In this document: positions 26,264 through 34,467 of the stretch, piece after piece
Layout: every line of letters starts with the position of its first letter
Position numbering within the stretch: the first letter of the stretch is position 1
Assembly: GCF_017349295.1 (NCBI RefSeq)
Contig: NZ_JAFMPK010000044.1
Location: 218,309 to 282,308 of the forward strand
Reading direction: 5' to 3'
Origin: Myceligenerans salitolerans
GTDB lineage: Bacteria; Actinomycetota; Actinomycetes; Actinomycetales; Cellulomonadaceae
DNA: 64,000 nucleotides
Notes under the pieces: generated by a model
What the model was told of the DNA's origin: nothing
The model's database searches: none
Seen by the model: only the letters and a program-made list of their open reading frames with translations
Position numbers and translations under genes: made by a program

Positions 26264-26303
26264 GACGAGGGGTGGGGTGCCGGCGGGCACCCCACCCCTC
26301 GTC
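26264..26303. terminator. strong bidirectional terminator
   Basis: Perfect 18-bp arms (26264-26281 with 26286-26303) surround a GGCG loop between the convergent crcB operon and xylanase gene. It starts one base after the crcB stop. Confidence 0.92.
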
Positions 26304-26348
26304 GACACGCACCGGGCGGGTCGATCGGTCAGTGGTCGGTCACGGGCC

Positions 26349-27479
26349 TCAGATGCGGTTCCAGCGCTGGTTGCTCCCGCCGTGGCAGCTATAGAGCTGC
26401 ACCGGCGAACCGTTCTCGCTGCTCCACACGTCGAGGCACACGTTGTGCTGACGGTTGCGGATCACACCGTTGGACTCGCGGGTCCACTTCTGGTTCTGGC
26501 TGCCGCTGCACGAATAGACCTGCAACCGTGTCCCGTTCGAACCCGACGGGGCGTCGAGGCACTTTCCGCGGACGGTGATCTCACCGGACGAGGTGAAGGA
26601 GAACCGCTGGTTCTCCCCCTGGTAGCAGGAGTAGGTCTGCAGTTCTGTCCCGTCGGCGGTATTGCCTCCCGGCAGATCCAGGCACTTGCCGGTCTCGGCG
26701 TTCTGCAGGCGGGTGACGTCTCCACCGCCGCCACCGCCACCGCCGTCACCGCCGCCGTCGCCACCGCCCGGGTTGCCGCCGGAACCCTCGCCGACCGTCA
26801 CGTTCGAGCTGCCGCTTGACTGATAGCCCTCGGTCGCCATGATCTGGTAGTAGTGGTTGCCCAGGTTGAGGCCGTTCTGAGCCCAGGCGTTCACATGGTT
26901 CTGGAACGTGATCGTGCCGCTCGTGCGCTTGGACGTCCGGACGCTCCAGTACTGGTAGAACGTCGCGGTGCCGTCGATCGAGGGCTGGTTGACCCGCTGG
27001 GTGCGGTAGATGTCGTAGGTGCCGCCGTCGCTGTTGACGGTGCCGTAGTAGTTGGCGTCGCCCGGCGGCCGCCACGAGCCCCACGACTCGATGACGTAGT
27101 ACTCGACGAGCGGGCTCCGCGTCCATCCGTACAGCGTGAGGTACGAGTTCCCGCTCGGGTTGTACTGGGCCGAGTAGTTCACCACGCGGTTGTTGGTGCC
27201 CGGGTTCCAGCCCTTGCCGGCCACGAAGTTGTTGGTACCGCTCCACTGCGTCGAGTAGTTGCCCCCGGATCCCAGGTTCATGGTGACGCTGCCCTGGGTG
27301 TCGGTCCAGAAGGAGTAGAAGTACCCGCCGTGGTTGCCCTCCTGGTTGGTGTCGATCGCCGCGGCGGGGTTGCCGGCGGTCACGACGAGCGTGAGCGCGG
27401 CGGCCGCGCTCGCGAGGACCTGGGCCAGACGACGGTGCCGTCGTGGCCCGGATCGTGTTTTGGTAAACGATTTCGACAT
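26349..27479 (-). CDS. secreted GH11 endo-1,4-beta-xylanase with ricin-type (CBM13) domain
   Basis: The 376-residue precursor has a twin-basic signal peptide (residues 1-42, cleavage after AAA). The GH11 jelly-roll follows at about 45-232, with the nucleophile glutamate in [12 protein letters not shown] and the acid/base glutamate in [14 protein letters not shown] glycine/aspartate linker (about 238-258) leads to a ricin-type beta-trefoil (about 260-376) with QxW-type repeats (ENQRFSF, QNQKW, SNQRW) that binds xylan. It cleaves internal xylan bonds outside the cell. The ATG at 27479 has GGGAG eight bases upstream. Its own promoter carries a TTGACA -35 and operator-like repeats, so substrate-controlled expression is likely. 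Confidence 0.97.
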   Translation of the reverse strand: MSKSFTKTRSGPRRHRRLAQVLASAAAALTLVVTAGNPAAAIDTNQEGNHGGYFYSFWTDTQGSVTMNLGSGGNYSTQWSGTNNFVAGKGWNPGTNNRVVNYSAQYNPSGNSYLTLYGWTRSPLVEYYVIESWGSWRPPGDANYYGTVNSDGGTYDIYRTQRVNQPSIDGTATFYQYWSVRTSKRTSGTITFQNHVNAWAQNGLNLGNHYYQIMATEGYQSSGSSNVTVGEGSGGNPGGGDGGGDGGGGGGGGDVTRLQNAETGKCLDLPGGNTADGTELQTYSCYQGENQRFSFTSSGEITVRGKCLDAPSGSNGTRLQVYSCSGSQNQKWTRESNGVIRNRQHNVCLDVWSSENGSPVQLYSCHGGSNQRWNRI

Positions 27480-27537
27480 AGTCTGCACTCCCTCGTGCGG
27501 TCGATGGTGAATCGGCGGGGCGGCGCCCGCGAACGGC

Positions 27538-27567
27538 ATTCTTGAAGTGGCTTGATGGCGATGTCAA
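27538..27567 (-). promoter_or_regulatory. xylanase promoter
   Basis: On the minus strand TTGACA (27567-27562) is followed after 18 bases by AAGAAT (27543-27538), a four-of-six match to the -10 consensus. The start codon is about 59 bases further on. This is the best consensus -35 seen in the window. Confidence 0.55.
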
Positions 27568-27615
27568 CGTTTCAAACGTTTAAGCAAATCTTTTCGATAG
27601 TTTCGCCTACTTTCG
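27566..27615. promoter_or_regulatory. operator-like repeats upstream of the xylanase promoter
   Basis: Two AACGTT cores (27566-27571 and 27575-27580, the second within AAACGTTT) overlap or abut the -35 element. Three TTTCG repeats follow at 27592, 27601 and 27611 with nine- to ten-base spacing (CGAAA on the gene strand). LacI-family regulators of xylan genes bind CG-centred palindromes, so these are good candidates for the control region. Confidence 0.5.
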
Positions 27616-27704
27616 CGATGGGCACGCGGAGTGCCGGATCCACGGGCTGACGTCCGATCGGTACGCCGGGCCCTTCTGTCAGCCTGGAGTGGCAGGCTGT
27701 GTCC

Positions 27705-28664
27705 ATGAGCCTGATGCTGCTCGACACGGCCTCCCTGTACTTCCGCGCCTTCTTCGGCGTGCCCGATTCACTGCGGTCACCGGAGGGTGAGCCCGTCAAC
27801 GCCGTCCGCGGGCTGCTCGACACGATCGCGTGGCTGATCACGGAACACCGGCCGGAGCGAATGGTGGCCTGCTGGGACGACGACTGGCGCCCCGCGTTCC
27901 GGGTGGAGGCGATCCCGTCGTACAAGGCCCACCGCGTCGCGGACGAGGCGGTGGGCAGCGAAGTGGTACCCGAGGCACTGGCCCCGCAGGTCCCGGTGAT
28001 CGCGGAGGTGCTCGCGGCACTCGGGATCGCCCGGGTCGGTGCACCCGGCTACGAGGCCGACGACGTGATCGGCACCCTGACCGACCGCGAGGTGCACCGT
28101 GCGCGCACCACGCCCGGTTCCTCGCCGTCCCGCGTCGACATCGTCACCGGCGACCGTGATCTCTTCCAGCTCGTCGACGACGACGCGGGCGTCCGTGTGC
28201 TCTACCCCGCACGCGGGGTGCGCGACCCCGATGCGGTCGACCAGGCGAAGCTCGCCGAGAAGTACGGGGTGCCCACCGGGCAGGCCTACGCGGACCTGGC
28301 GACGCTCCGCGGGGACCCGTCCGACGGCCTGCCGGGCGTGGCCGGTATCGGCGAGAAGACCGCCGCCAAGCTGCTCTCCCGGTACGGCGACCTGTCCGGA
28401 ATCCTGCGCGCCCGCGACGACGAGTCCGACAAGGGCCTCACCGCCACCCAGCGCAGGCGGCTCGTGGAGGCCGCCGACTACCTGGCGGTCGCCCCCACGG
28501 TGGTCCGGGTGGCTCGCGACGCCCCGCTCCCGGTGTTCGACGACGCCCTGCCCGCCGCCCCGGCCGACGACGGGCGGCTCCAGTCCCTCACCGAGCGCTG
28601 GGGCCTCCGGTCGAGCGTCAACCGGGTCCGCGAGGCCCTCGCCGGGCGCGTCCCTGCCACGTAG
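27705..28664 (+). CDS. 5'-3' exonuclease / flap endonuclease-like
   Basis: This 319-residue protein is similar to the N-terminal nuclease domain of DNA polymerase I but free-standing. A PIN-like fold occupies about residues 1-180, with acidic residues in LLDTASLYFRAF, CWDDDW and VTGDRDLFQLVDDD that bind the catalytic metals. A helix-3-turn-helix motif follows (LRGDPSDGLPGVAGIGEKTAAKLL near residue 205), which holds duplex DNA. It probably removes flaps or primers during replication and repair. ATG at 27705 is used; an in-frame GTG at 27699 is possible. It is monocistronic. Confidence 0.94.
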   Translation: MSLMLLDTASLYFRAFFGVPDSLRSPEGEPVNAVRGLLDTIAWLITEHRPERMVACWDDDWRPAFRVEAIPSYKAHRVADEAVGSEVVPEALAPQVPVIAEVLAALGIARVGAPGYEADDVIGTLTDREVHRARTTPGSSPSRVDIVTGDRDLFQLVDDDAGVRVLYPARGVRDPDAVDQAKLAEKYGVPTGQAYADLATLRGDPSDGLPGVAGIGEKTAAKLLSRYGDLSGILRARDDESDKGLTATQRRRLVEAADYLAVAPTVVRVARDAPLPVFDDALPAAPADDGRLQSLTERWGLRSSVNRVREALAGRVPAT

Positions 28665-28729
28665 CGGCGGCTCACGGGCGCACGCCGGCGCCGCGGGCAT
28701 CCGCCTTCCCGTCGCGGAAGGGGCGGGTG

Positions 28730-28795
28730 CGGCCCCGCCGCTCCCGTGGTCCGGGAGGGTGCGGCCTCGCCATCCGACGGCCCCGCCGCTCCCGT
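28730..28795. repeat. 18-bp direct repeat in a terminator region
   Basis: CGGCCCCGCCGCTCCCGT occurs at 28730-28747 and again at 28778-28795, between the convergent exonuclease and CbiX-like genes. CTCCCG...CGGGAG also forms a small hairpin at 28741-28757. The region probably contains the terminators of both genes. Confidence 0.7.
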
Positions 28796-28814
28796 CAGGA
28801 GAGACGCGGCCTCG

Positions 28815-29561
28815 TCATCGGCGGGCGTGCGCCCCGGACCGGAGCCGCTCGGCGGCTGACTCGTAGCGATCGATGACGATCCCGACGAGGCGGTCGTCGG
28901 ACACCTCCGGGAGCGCCAGCGGGGCCGTCACGGCATCGGCCCCCGCCTCCAGGACACGGTCGTGGAAGTATCCCGGCGCGAGCAGATAGGACGCGACGAC
29001 CACACGCCCTGCGGTGCCGACCGGGCCGGCACGCTCCGCGGCGACCGCGGCCGGGACGCGCGGCTGGGAGCCCGCACCGTACGACGGCGTCACCGGCCGC
29101 CCGAGTCGCGCCGCCAGCCCTGCCGCGACCTCCTCGACCGCGAGGGCCGCCGCGGGGACGGAGGAACCGGCTGCGGCCAGCACCACGGCGTCGTCCGGGC
29201 GCAGGCCCGCACCACCGTCGAGCTGCGCGAGCCGGTCCGCCAGCAGATCGACGAGTCGGGGATCAGGGCCGAGCGGCTCGGCGGCCAGCGCCGCGTCACC
29301 GTGTACGGCGACCGCCCGCGCGATGTCGTGCCGCACGTGGTAGCCCGTCGACAGCAGCAGGGGGACGACGACACCGGCGCCGGCGTCGGTCACCGCTCCG
29401 CCCAGCACGTCCTCGACCTCGGGCGTCTGCACGTCGACGAACGCCTCGCGAACATCGAGGTCCGGGCGCGCCGCACGCACGCCGTCCAGCAGTGCGCGCA
29501 CGGCGGCGCGCCCCGCGGCGTCGTCCGTCCCGTGGGAGGTTCCCACCAGTACTGGCGCCAT
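28815..29561 (-). CDS. sirohydrochlorin chelatase-like protein (CbiX/SirB family)
   Basis: This 248-residue protein has two tandem CbiX-like domains. The first opens with APVLVGTSHGT, with the catalytic-type histidine at residue 10, and contains VVPLLLSTGYHVRHDI with a second histidine pair near residue 78. The second half is more diverged (LRPDDAVVLAAAGSS, later LLAPGYFHDRV). Family members insert iron or cobalt into sirohydrochlorin for siroheme or cobalamin. No other siroheme or sulfite-assimilation gene is in the window, so the metal is undecided. AGGGGA lies ahead of the ATG at 29561. Confidence 0.88.
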   Translation of the reverse strand: MAPVLVGTSHGTDDAAGRAAVRALLDGVRAARPDLDVREAFVDVQTPEVEDVLGGAVTDAGAGVVVPLLLSTGYHVRHDIARAVAVHGDAALAAEPLGPDPRLVDLLADRLAQLDGGAGLRPDDAVVLAAAGSSVPAAALAVEEVAAGLAARLGRPVTPSYGAGSQPRVPAAVAAERAGPVGTAGRVVVASYLLAPGYFHDRVLEAGADAVTAPLALPEVSDDRLVGIVIDRYESAAERLRSGAHARR

Positions 29562-29628
29562 GTCGATCGTCCCCTTCGTCCTCCGCTACGTCCGCCGCCC
29601 GCACTGCCTGCACCGCCCACGCCGATGC

Positions 29629-29677
29629 GGCCGGCCGGGTGCCGAGCGGCCGGCGACCGCTCGGCACCGGGCCGGCC
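29629..29677. terminator. terminator of the PEP carboxylase gene
   Basis: Arms of 21 bases (29629-29649 and 29657-29677) pair with one mismatch around a seven-base loop, 37 bases beyond the ppc stop codon. It separates ppc from the CbiX-like gene on the same strand. Confidence 0.85.
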
Positions 29678-29713
29678 GTCGGCGGGACCGACGGCGCCCT
29701 TCACCTATTCCGG

Positions 29714-32410
29714 TCAGCCGGTGTTCTGCAGACCCGCCGAGACACCGTTGACCGTCAGGAGCAGCAGGTGCTGCAGCCGGCCACGGTAGGCCCCGTCGAC
29801 CGTCGAGTCGCCGTCGGCTCCCGTCCGCAGGCCCCGCAGCGCACGGACCTGCAGCAAGGACAGGGCATCCACGTACGGCGACCGCACCTGCACGGCGCGG
29901 CCCAGTACCCGGCGGTCCGCCAGCGGGTACGCGTTGCCCGAGATCTTCAGCACCCACTCGCGCGTGAGGCGGAGCTCGTCGAGCACCATCCGCGCGAGGT
30001 CGTCCCGGTCGCCGAGGGCGAGGTGCATCTCCGCGATGCGCTCGTCCGTCTTGGCGAGCGACATCTCGACGTTGTCCAGCAGCGTCGCGAACAGTGGCCA
30101 GCGGGAGCGGGCCTCGCGGAGCCGCTCGAGCCCGCCGTCGGGCGCCTCGCCGTACTCCTTCAGGGCCGTCCCCAGTCCGTACCAGCCGGCGAGGTTGATC
30201 CGCGCCTGCGACCAGGAGAAGACCCACGGGATGGCGCGCAGGTCGTCGAGGCTGTTGACGGACAGGCCACGCTTCGCGGGTCGGGATCCGATCGGCAGCA
30301 TCCCGACCTCCTCCAGCGGCGTGACCTGTGCGAACCACTGCGGGAAGCCGTCGGACCTCACGAGCTCGTGGAACCTCGTCCGGGACGCGGCGTCGAGACG
30401 CTCGGCGAGGCCGGTGAACTCGGCCCCCGCGTCCGCGTTCCGCTTCTCCACCGACGGGGCCGACGCCAGCAGCGTCGCCGCCGCGACCTGTTCGATGTGC
30501 CGGGCCGCGATGACCGGGTCGCCGTAGCGCGCCAGGATGACCTCACCCTGCTCGGTCAGCTTGAACCGGCCGTCCACCGAGTGCGGCGGCTGCGCCAGGA
30601 CGGCACGGTTGGCGGGGCCGCCACCACGGCCGAGCGCACCGCCACGGCCGTGGAACAACGTGAGCGTGATGTTGTGCCGCTGCGCCCATTCCGCGATCCG
30701 CGACTGTGCCTGGTCGGTCGCGAGAGTGGCGGAGACGGGGCCGACGTCCTTCGACGAGTCGGAGTACCCGAGCATCACCTCGACCCGGCGGCCGTTGTCC
30801 GCCAGGCGCTTCTGCACGGCGGGCAGCGTCAGCATCGACTCCAGGATGTCCACGGAGTTGCGCAGGTCGGCAAAGGTCTCGAACAGCGGGATCGCGTCGA
30901 TCACGGGGATGTCGTCCGATTCGGCGAACGCGAGAGCCGCCAGCTCGTACACGGCCGCCAGGTGCTCCGGCTCCTGCGTGAAGGAGACGATGTAGCGCCG
31001 GGCGGCCTGCTTGCCGAACCGCTTCTGGACGGCACCGAGCGCGCGGAAGGTGTCGAGCACCTCGGTGGTGCGCTCGCTCAGCTCGCCGTGGACGCCCTTC
31101 TCGCGGATCTCCTCGAGCGCCGCGGCGTGCACCTGGGAGTGCTGCCGTACCTCGAGTTCCGCGAGGTGGAAGCCGAACGTCTGCACCTGCCACACGAGCC
31201 GCTGCAGGTCACCGTAGGCCGCACGGGGCGCGCCCGCCGCGACGAGGGAGTCCTGCACGACGCGCAGGTCCTGCTCCAGCTCGTCGACGTCGGCGTAGGC
31301 GAGATCGGCGTCGCGGGTGCGCGTCGCCGCGATCCGCTCCGCGATGGCGAGCATCGCCGCACGGTGCGGCTCGCGGGGCGAGGCGGCCGCGGCCCTCTCG
31401 GCCAGTTCGTCGGACAGCTGCTTCTGGCGTAGCAGCAGGCCGTTCAGCTCGGACGACGGCGCGGTGTCGCCCTCGTCGAGGGTGAGGCGCCGGCCGGCCT
31501 CGACGGCGACACGTTCCAGCGCGCCGAGGGCGTGCTCGGAGGCGAGCGTGGCCGCCTTGCGGGTCACCTCCGCGGTGACGTTGGGGTTCCCGTCGCGGTC
31601 ACCGCCGATCCAGGACCCCAGCCGCACGAACGGCTTCGCGACCGGCGCCACCCGTCCGGCGTCCTCGGCGAGGAGCCAGTCGTCGAGGCGTCGGTACACG
31701 TCCGGGAAGACGTCCACCATGACGGCGTCGAAGACGCCCATGATCGTCTTGACCTCGTCCAGCACCGAGGGCTTGGACTGCCGGATCGGGGAGGTGCGCC
31801 ACATCGTGTCGATCTCGGCGAGAAGCTTCCGCTCGTTCTCGGCGCGGGACACTCCTCCGAGGCGCTGTTCGTCCCGCTCGGCGAGCAGGCCGCCGATGCG
31901 CCGGATCGTGCCGCTGATGGCGCGGCGGCGGGCCTCCGTCGGGTGAGCCGTCAGAACCGGACGGAACTCGAGCTCGTCGAGGCGGCGCAGGGCCTCGTCC
32001 CGTCCGACCTCCTCGGTGAGCTGAGCGAACGCTTCCGGAAGCGTCCCCTCCAGGACGGCGGGACCGCTGGCGGTCTGCGCCTCACGGGTGCGCAGCACCC
32101 GCACCCGGTGGAACTCCTCGGCGAGGTTCGCGAGGTGGAAGTAGCAGGTGAAGGCTCGGGCGACCTGTTCGGCGCGTTCCAGCGTGAAACCGTCGACCAG
32201 CGCGGCCGCCTCGGCGAGCGCGCCGTCGTGACCGTTCCCGTAGGCGTCGATGGTCAGCTCGCGCAGGCGTTCCACGTCGTCGAGCAGCTCCTGCCCGCCG
32301 GCCTCGCGGAGGATGTCGCCGAGGAGGCCACCGAGCAGTCGGACGTCGTCGCGCAGCGGGTCGGGAATCTCGTGACGTGCCGAGCCGCGGGCAGTCGTTG
32401 TGTCACTCAC
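29714..32410 (-). CDS. ppc: phosphoenolpyruvate carboxylase
   Basis: This 898-residue enzyme carboxylates phosphoenolpyruvate with bicarbonate to oxaloacetate, refilling the citric acid cycle. The catalytic histidine region VLTAHPTEARRR is near residue 155, the GYSDSSKDVG segment near 550 and the FHGRGGALGRGGGP loop near 590. The C-terminus ends in the canonical NTG that enters the active-site region. Length and motifs match bacterial Ppc in full. GTG at 32410 is seven bases after TAGTCT, so a leaderless transcript is likely. CstA, a pyruvate-transporter family member, is encoded about 17 kb away, but nothing links them directly. Confidence 0.98.
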   Translation of the reverse strand: MSDTTTARGSARHEIPDPLRDDVRLLGGLLGDILREAGGQELLDDVERLRELTIDAYGNGHDGALAEAAALVDGFTLERAEQVARAFTCYFHLANLAEEFHRVRVLRTREAQTASGPAVLEGTLPEAFAQLTEEVGRDEALRRLDELEFRPVLTAHPTEARRRAISGTIRRIGGLLAERDEQRLGGVSRAENERKLLAEIDTMWRTSPIRQSKPSVLDEVKTIMGVFDAVMVDVFPDVYRRLDDWLLAEDAGRVAPVAKPFVRLGSWIGGDRDGNPNVTAEVTRKAATLASEHALGALERVAVEAGRRLTLDEGDTAPSSELNGLLLRQKQLSDELAERAAAASPREPHRAAMLAIAERIAATRTRDADLAYADVDELEQDLRVVQDSLVAAGAPRAAYGDLQRLVWQVQTFGFHLAELEVRQHSQVHAAALEEIREKGVHGELSERTTEVLDTFRALGAVQKRFGKQAARRYIVSFTQEPEHLAAVYELAALAFAESDDIPVIDAIPLFETFADLRNSVDILESMLTLPAVQKRLADNGRRVEVMLGYSDSSKDVGPVSATLATDQAQSRIAEWAQRHNITLTLFHGRGGALGRGGGPANRAVLAQPPHSVDGRFKLTEQGEVILARYGDPVIAARHIEQVAAATLLASAPSVEKRNADAGAEFTGLAERLDAASRTRFHELVRSDGFPQWFAQVTPLEEVGMLPIGSRPAKRGLSVNSLDDLRAIPWVFSWSQARINLAGWYGLGTALKEYGEAPDGGLERLREARSRWPLFATLLDNVEMSLAKTDERIAEMHLALGDRDDLARMVLDELRLTREWVLKISGNAYPLADRRVLGRAVQVRSPYVDALSLLQVRALRGLRTGADGDSTVDGAYRGRLQHLLLLTVNGVSAGLQNTG

Positions 32411-32423
32411 GATCTAGAGACTA
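32411..32423 (-). promoter_or_regulatory. -10 element of a probable leaderless transcript (ppc)
   Basis: On the minus strand TAGTCT (32423-32418) is followed by seven bases and GTG at 32410. Confidence 0.6.
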
Positions 32424-32469
32424 TTGGTAACAGGCGTTGAGACGAACTTTGCGTCCGAACCCCGAACGG

Positions 32470-33372
32470 TCACGAACCGCTCCGCAGGTGGATCTGCTCC
32501 CGCAGGGTGAGTTCGGACCACCGTCGCGCCTGCGGTACCCGTTGTATGAGGATCTCGCCCGGTTCCGCGCCCGACGGCGGCTGCGGCTCGATCCCGAGGA
32601 CATCGGCGGTGAGCAGCGGGCCCAGGTCGACCGATGTGAGGGATCCCACGTCCACCACGGGGACCTGGTAGGTGCGGAACGGGCCGAGCGGCGGCACCTG
32701 GTCCCGGGCGAGCGCCTGGGCGGTGATCGCCTCGAGGTCGGCGCCGTCCAGGTGCGGGGTCTGGTCGAGCACGAAACCGGCGGCGTAGAGACGTGCGTCC
32801 TCGCCGTCGCCCGCCGAGGCCCAGGCGACCACCTTCCAGAACATCCGGGGGATCGCCACGCCACGGTAGACCGGGTCGTCGTCGTCGAGAACGGGGCCGG
32901 TGAACACCACGATCCGGTGGTCATGGGAGTCCGCGTACTCCAGGACGTGGTCCTCGAGCCCGTTCCACAGGTCCTTCGACTGGTTGAACGCGTCCACCTG
33001 CGGTGCCGCGTTGGTGAAGGTGAACGTGTCCCTGTTGGCCTGTTCCGCGGACGCCATGTCACCCCAGACCGGGTCGAGCCTGCGCACGAGATGTCCACGG
33101 TCCAGCGCGTTGTTCTCGTACAGTCTCTTGCCCGCCTGCTCAGCGGCCGGGACACGCGTGTCGAGCCGCCAGCCGCCCGTGCGCGGCAGATCCACCAGCT
33201 TGCCGCCGTCGACGACGCAGGCGGTCACCGACGCGAGGCGACGCACGGGATCCAGCAGCACGGTGAAGTGCGTGTAGTCGAGCCGCCGGGTCTCCTGGGC
33301 GGGTACGGGAAGCGGGACGGTGAGGCCCCCGGGGCCGAGGAACTCGGCGTCGTATCCGGTCACGGGCGACAT
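32470..33372 (-). CDS. DNA/RNA non-specific endonuclease (NUC family, DRGH motif)
   Basis: This 300-residue beta-beta-alpha metal nuclease carries the active-site DRGHL motif near residue 92 (NALDRGHLVRRLDP) with the general-base histidine. The metal-ligand asparagine follows in FTFTNAAPQVDAFNQ near residue 120, and the conserved W-x-x-LE helix comes next. Relatives such as the Serratia nuclease are secreted; this protein has no signal peptide, so it may act inside the cell, be released otherwise, or be toxin-like. No immunity gene is evident nearby. The gene lies between ppc and the divergent nfo gene. Confidence 0.92.
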   Translation of the reverse strand: MSPVTGYDAEFLGPGGLTVPLPVPAQETRRLDYTHFTVLLDPVRRLASVTACVVDGGKLVDLPRTGGWRLDTRVPAAEQAGKRLYENNALDRGHLVRRLDPVWGDMASAEQANRDTFTFTNAAPQVDAFNQSKDLWNGLEDHVLEYADSHDHRIVVFTGPVLDDDDPVYRGVAIPRMFWKVVAWASAGDGEDARLYAAGFVLDQTPHLDGADLEAITAQALARDQVPPLGPFRTYQVPVVDVGSLTSVDLGPLLTADVLGIEPQPPSGAEPGEILIQRVPQARRWSELTLREQIHLRSGS

Positions 33373-33560
33373 CGTAGGAGGTCGTCCCGGAGGGTTCCGT
33401 GGTCACGTCGGTCCGTGCTCCCGCGCGTCCGCAACGACCACCGGCCGCGGCGAGCTGCGGTCGGCACGATGCGGGAGCGGCGGGCCGTGCGACGACGAGC
33501 GGCGGGCCGTGCGACGAAGCGGACGGCCGCTGGGTCCCGGCGCGTGTCGGTCTCACCTCC

Positions 33561-33572
33561 TAGGGTGGGCAC
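33561..33572 (+). promoter_or_regulatory. -10 element of a probable leaderless transcript (nfo)
   Basis: TAGGGT at 33561-33566 is followed by six bases and ATG at 33573. Confidence 0.6.
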
Positions 33573-34364
33573 ATGGTGAAGATCGGCGCGCACGTGCCCC
33601 TGACCGAAGCCGTGTCCGAGGCGAAGAAGCTCGGGGCGGACCAGGTCCAGGTGTTCCTGAGCAACCCGCAGCAGTGGAAGATCGCCCCTGACCTCGGGTA
33701 CGAGGGCGGCCCCGAGGCGTTCCGGGCCGATGTCGAGTCGGCCGGGCTGGACGTGTACGTGCACGCCCCGTACATCGTCAACGTCGCGAGCACGAACAAC
33801 CGCATCCGGATCCCGAGTCGCAAGCTGCTGCAGACCACGATGGACCGTGCGGCCGAGGTCGGGGCCCGCGGCGTCGTCGTGCACGGCGGGAACATCGCGG
33901 CCGGCGACGACCCTGCCAAGGGCTTCGACAACTGGCGCAAGGCGGTCGACGCGCTCGAGACCGACGTCCCCGTGCTGGTGGAGAACACCGCCGGAGGGGA
34001 GAACTCCATGGCTCGCCGGCTCGAGCGCATCGAGCAGCTCTGGGCGGCGATCCAGCAGGCCGACGGATCCGAGGTGGTCGGCTTCTGCCTCGACACCTGC
34101 CATGCCTGGGCGGGTGGGCTCGATCTGGCCGAGGCCGCCGGCCAGATCCGCGCGATCACGGGACGGATCGACCTGGTGCATGCCAACGACTCCCGCGACC
34201 AGGCCGGCTCGGGTGCGGACCGGCACACCAACCTCGGGCACGGCAGCATCCCGGAGCAGGAGCTCGTGGCCGTGATCGCGGCGGCCGGAGCGCCGGTGAT
34301 CTGCGAGACCAAGGGGGACATGGCCCCGGACATCGCCTGGCTTCGCGAGCGGTTGCCCGGCTGA
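33573..34364 (+). CDS. nfo: deoxyribonuclease IV (AP endonuclease family 2)
   Basis: This 263-residue TIM-barrel enzyme incises DNA at abasic sites in base-excision repair. It opens with KIGAHVPLTEAV, continues with VHAPYIVNVAS near residue 68, and has the zinc-cluster signatures GFCLDTCHAWAGG near 170, VHANDSRDQAGSGADRH near 200 and a terminal E in VICETKGD. All the trinuclear zinc ligands expected for endonuclease IV appear to be present. The length matches the family. The gene is monocistronic and divergent from the DRGH nuclease. Confidence 0.97.
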   Translation: MVKIGAHVPLTEAVSEAKKLGADQVQVFLSNPQQWKIAPDLGYEGGPEAFRADVESAGLDVYVHAPYIVNVASTNNRIRIPSRKLLQTTMDRAAEVGARGVVVHGGNIAAGDDPAKGFDNWRKAVDALETDVPVLVENTAGGENSMARRLERIEQLWAAIQQADGSEVVGFCLDTCHAWAGGLDLAEAAGQIRAITGRIDLVHANDSRDQAGSGADRHTNLGHGSIPEQELVAVIAAAGAPVICETKGDMAPDIAWLRERLPG

Positions 34365-34467
34365 GGGCTCCGGCCCCCGGGCCGGCACGTCACGCTCCAT
34401 CGATGTTCCCGGCGGCTGCACCGGGCCGCACCTACCCACGCGGGTCCCGGCCCGCGATGATGGGGAC

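Noticed and set aside
29492-31432. Long plus-strand open frame opposite ppc
   Set aside because: Shadow of the ppc coding strand. No ribosome binding site or recognisable fold.
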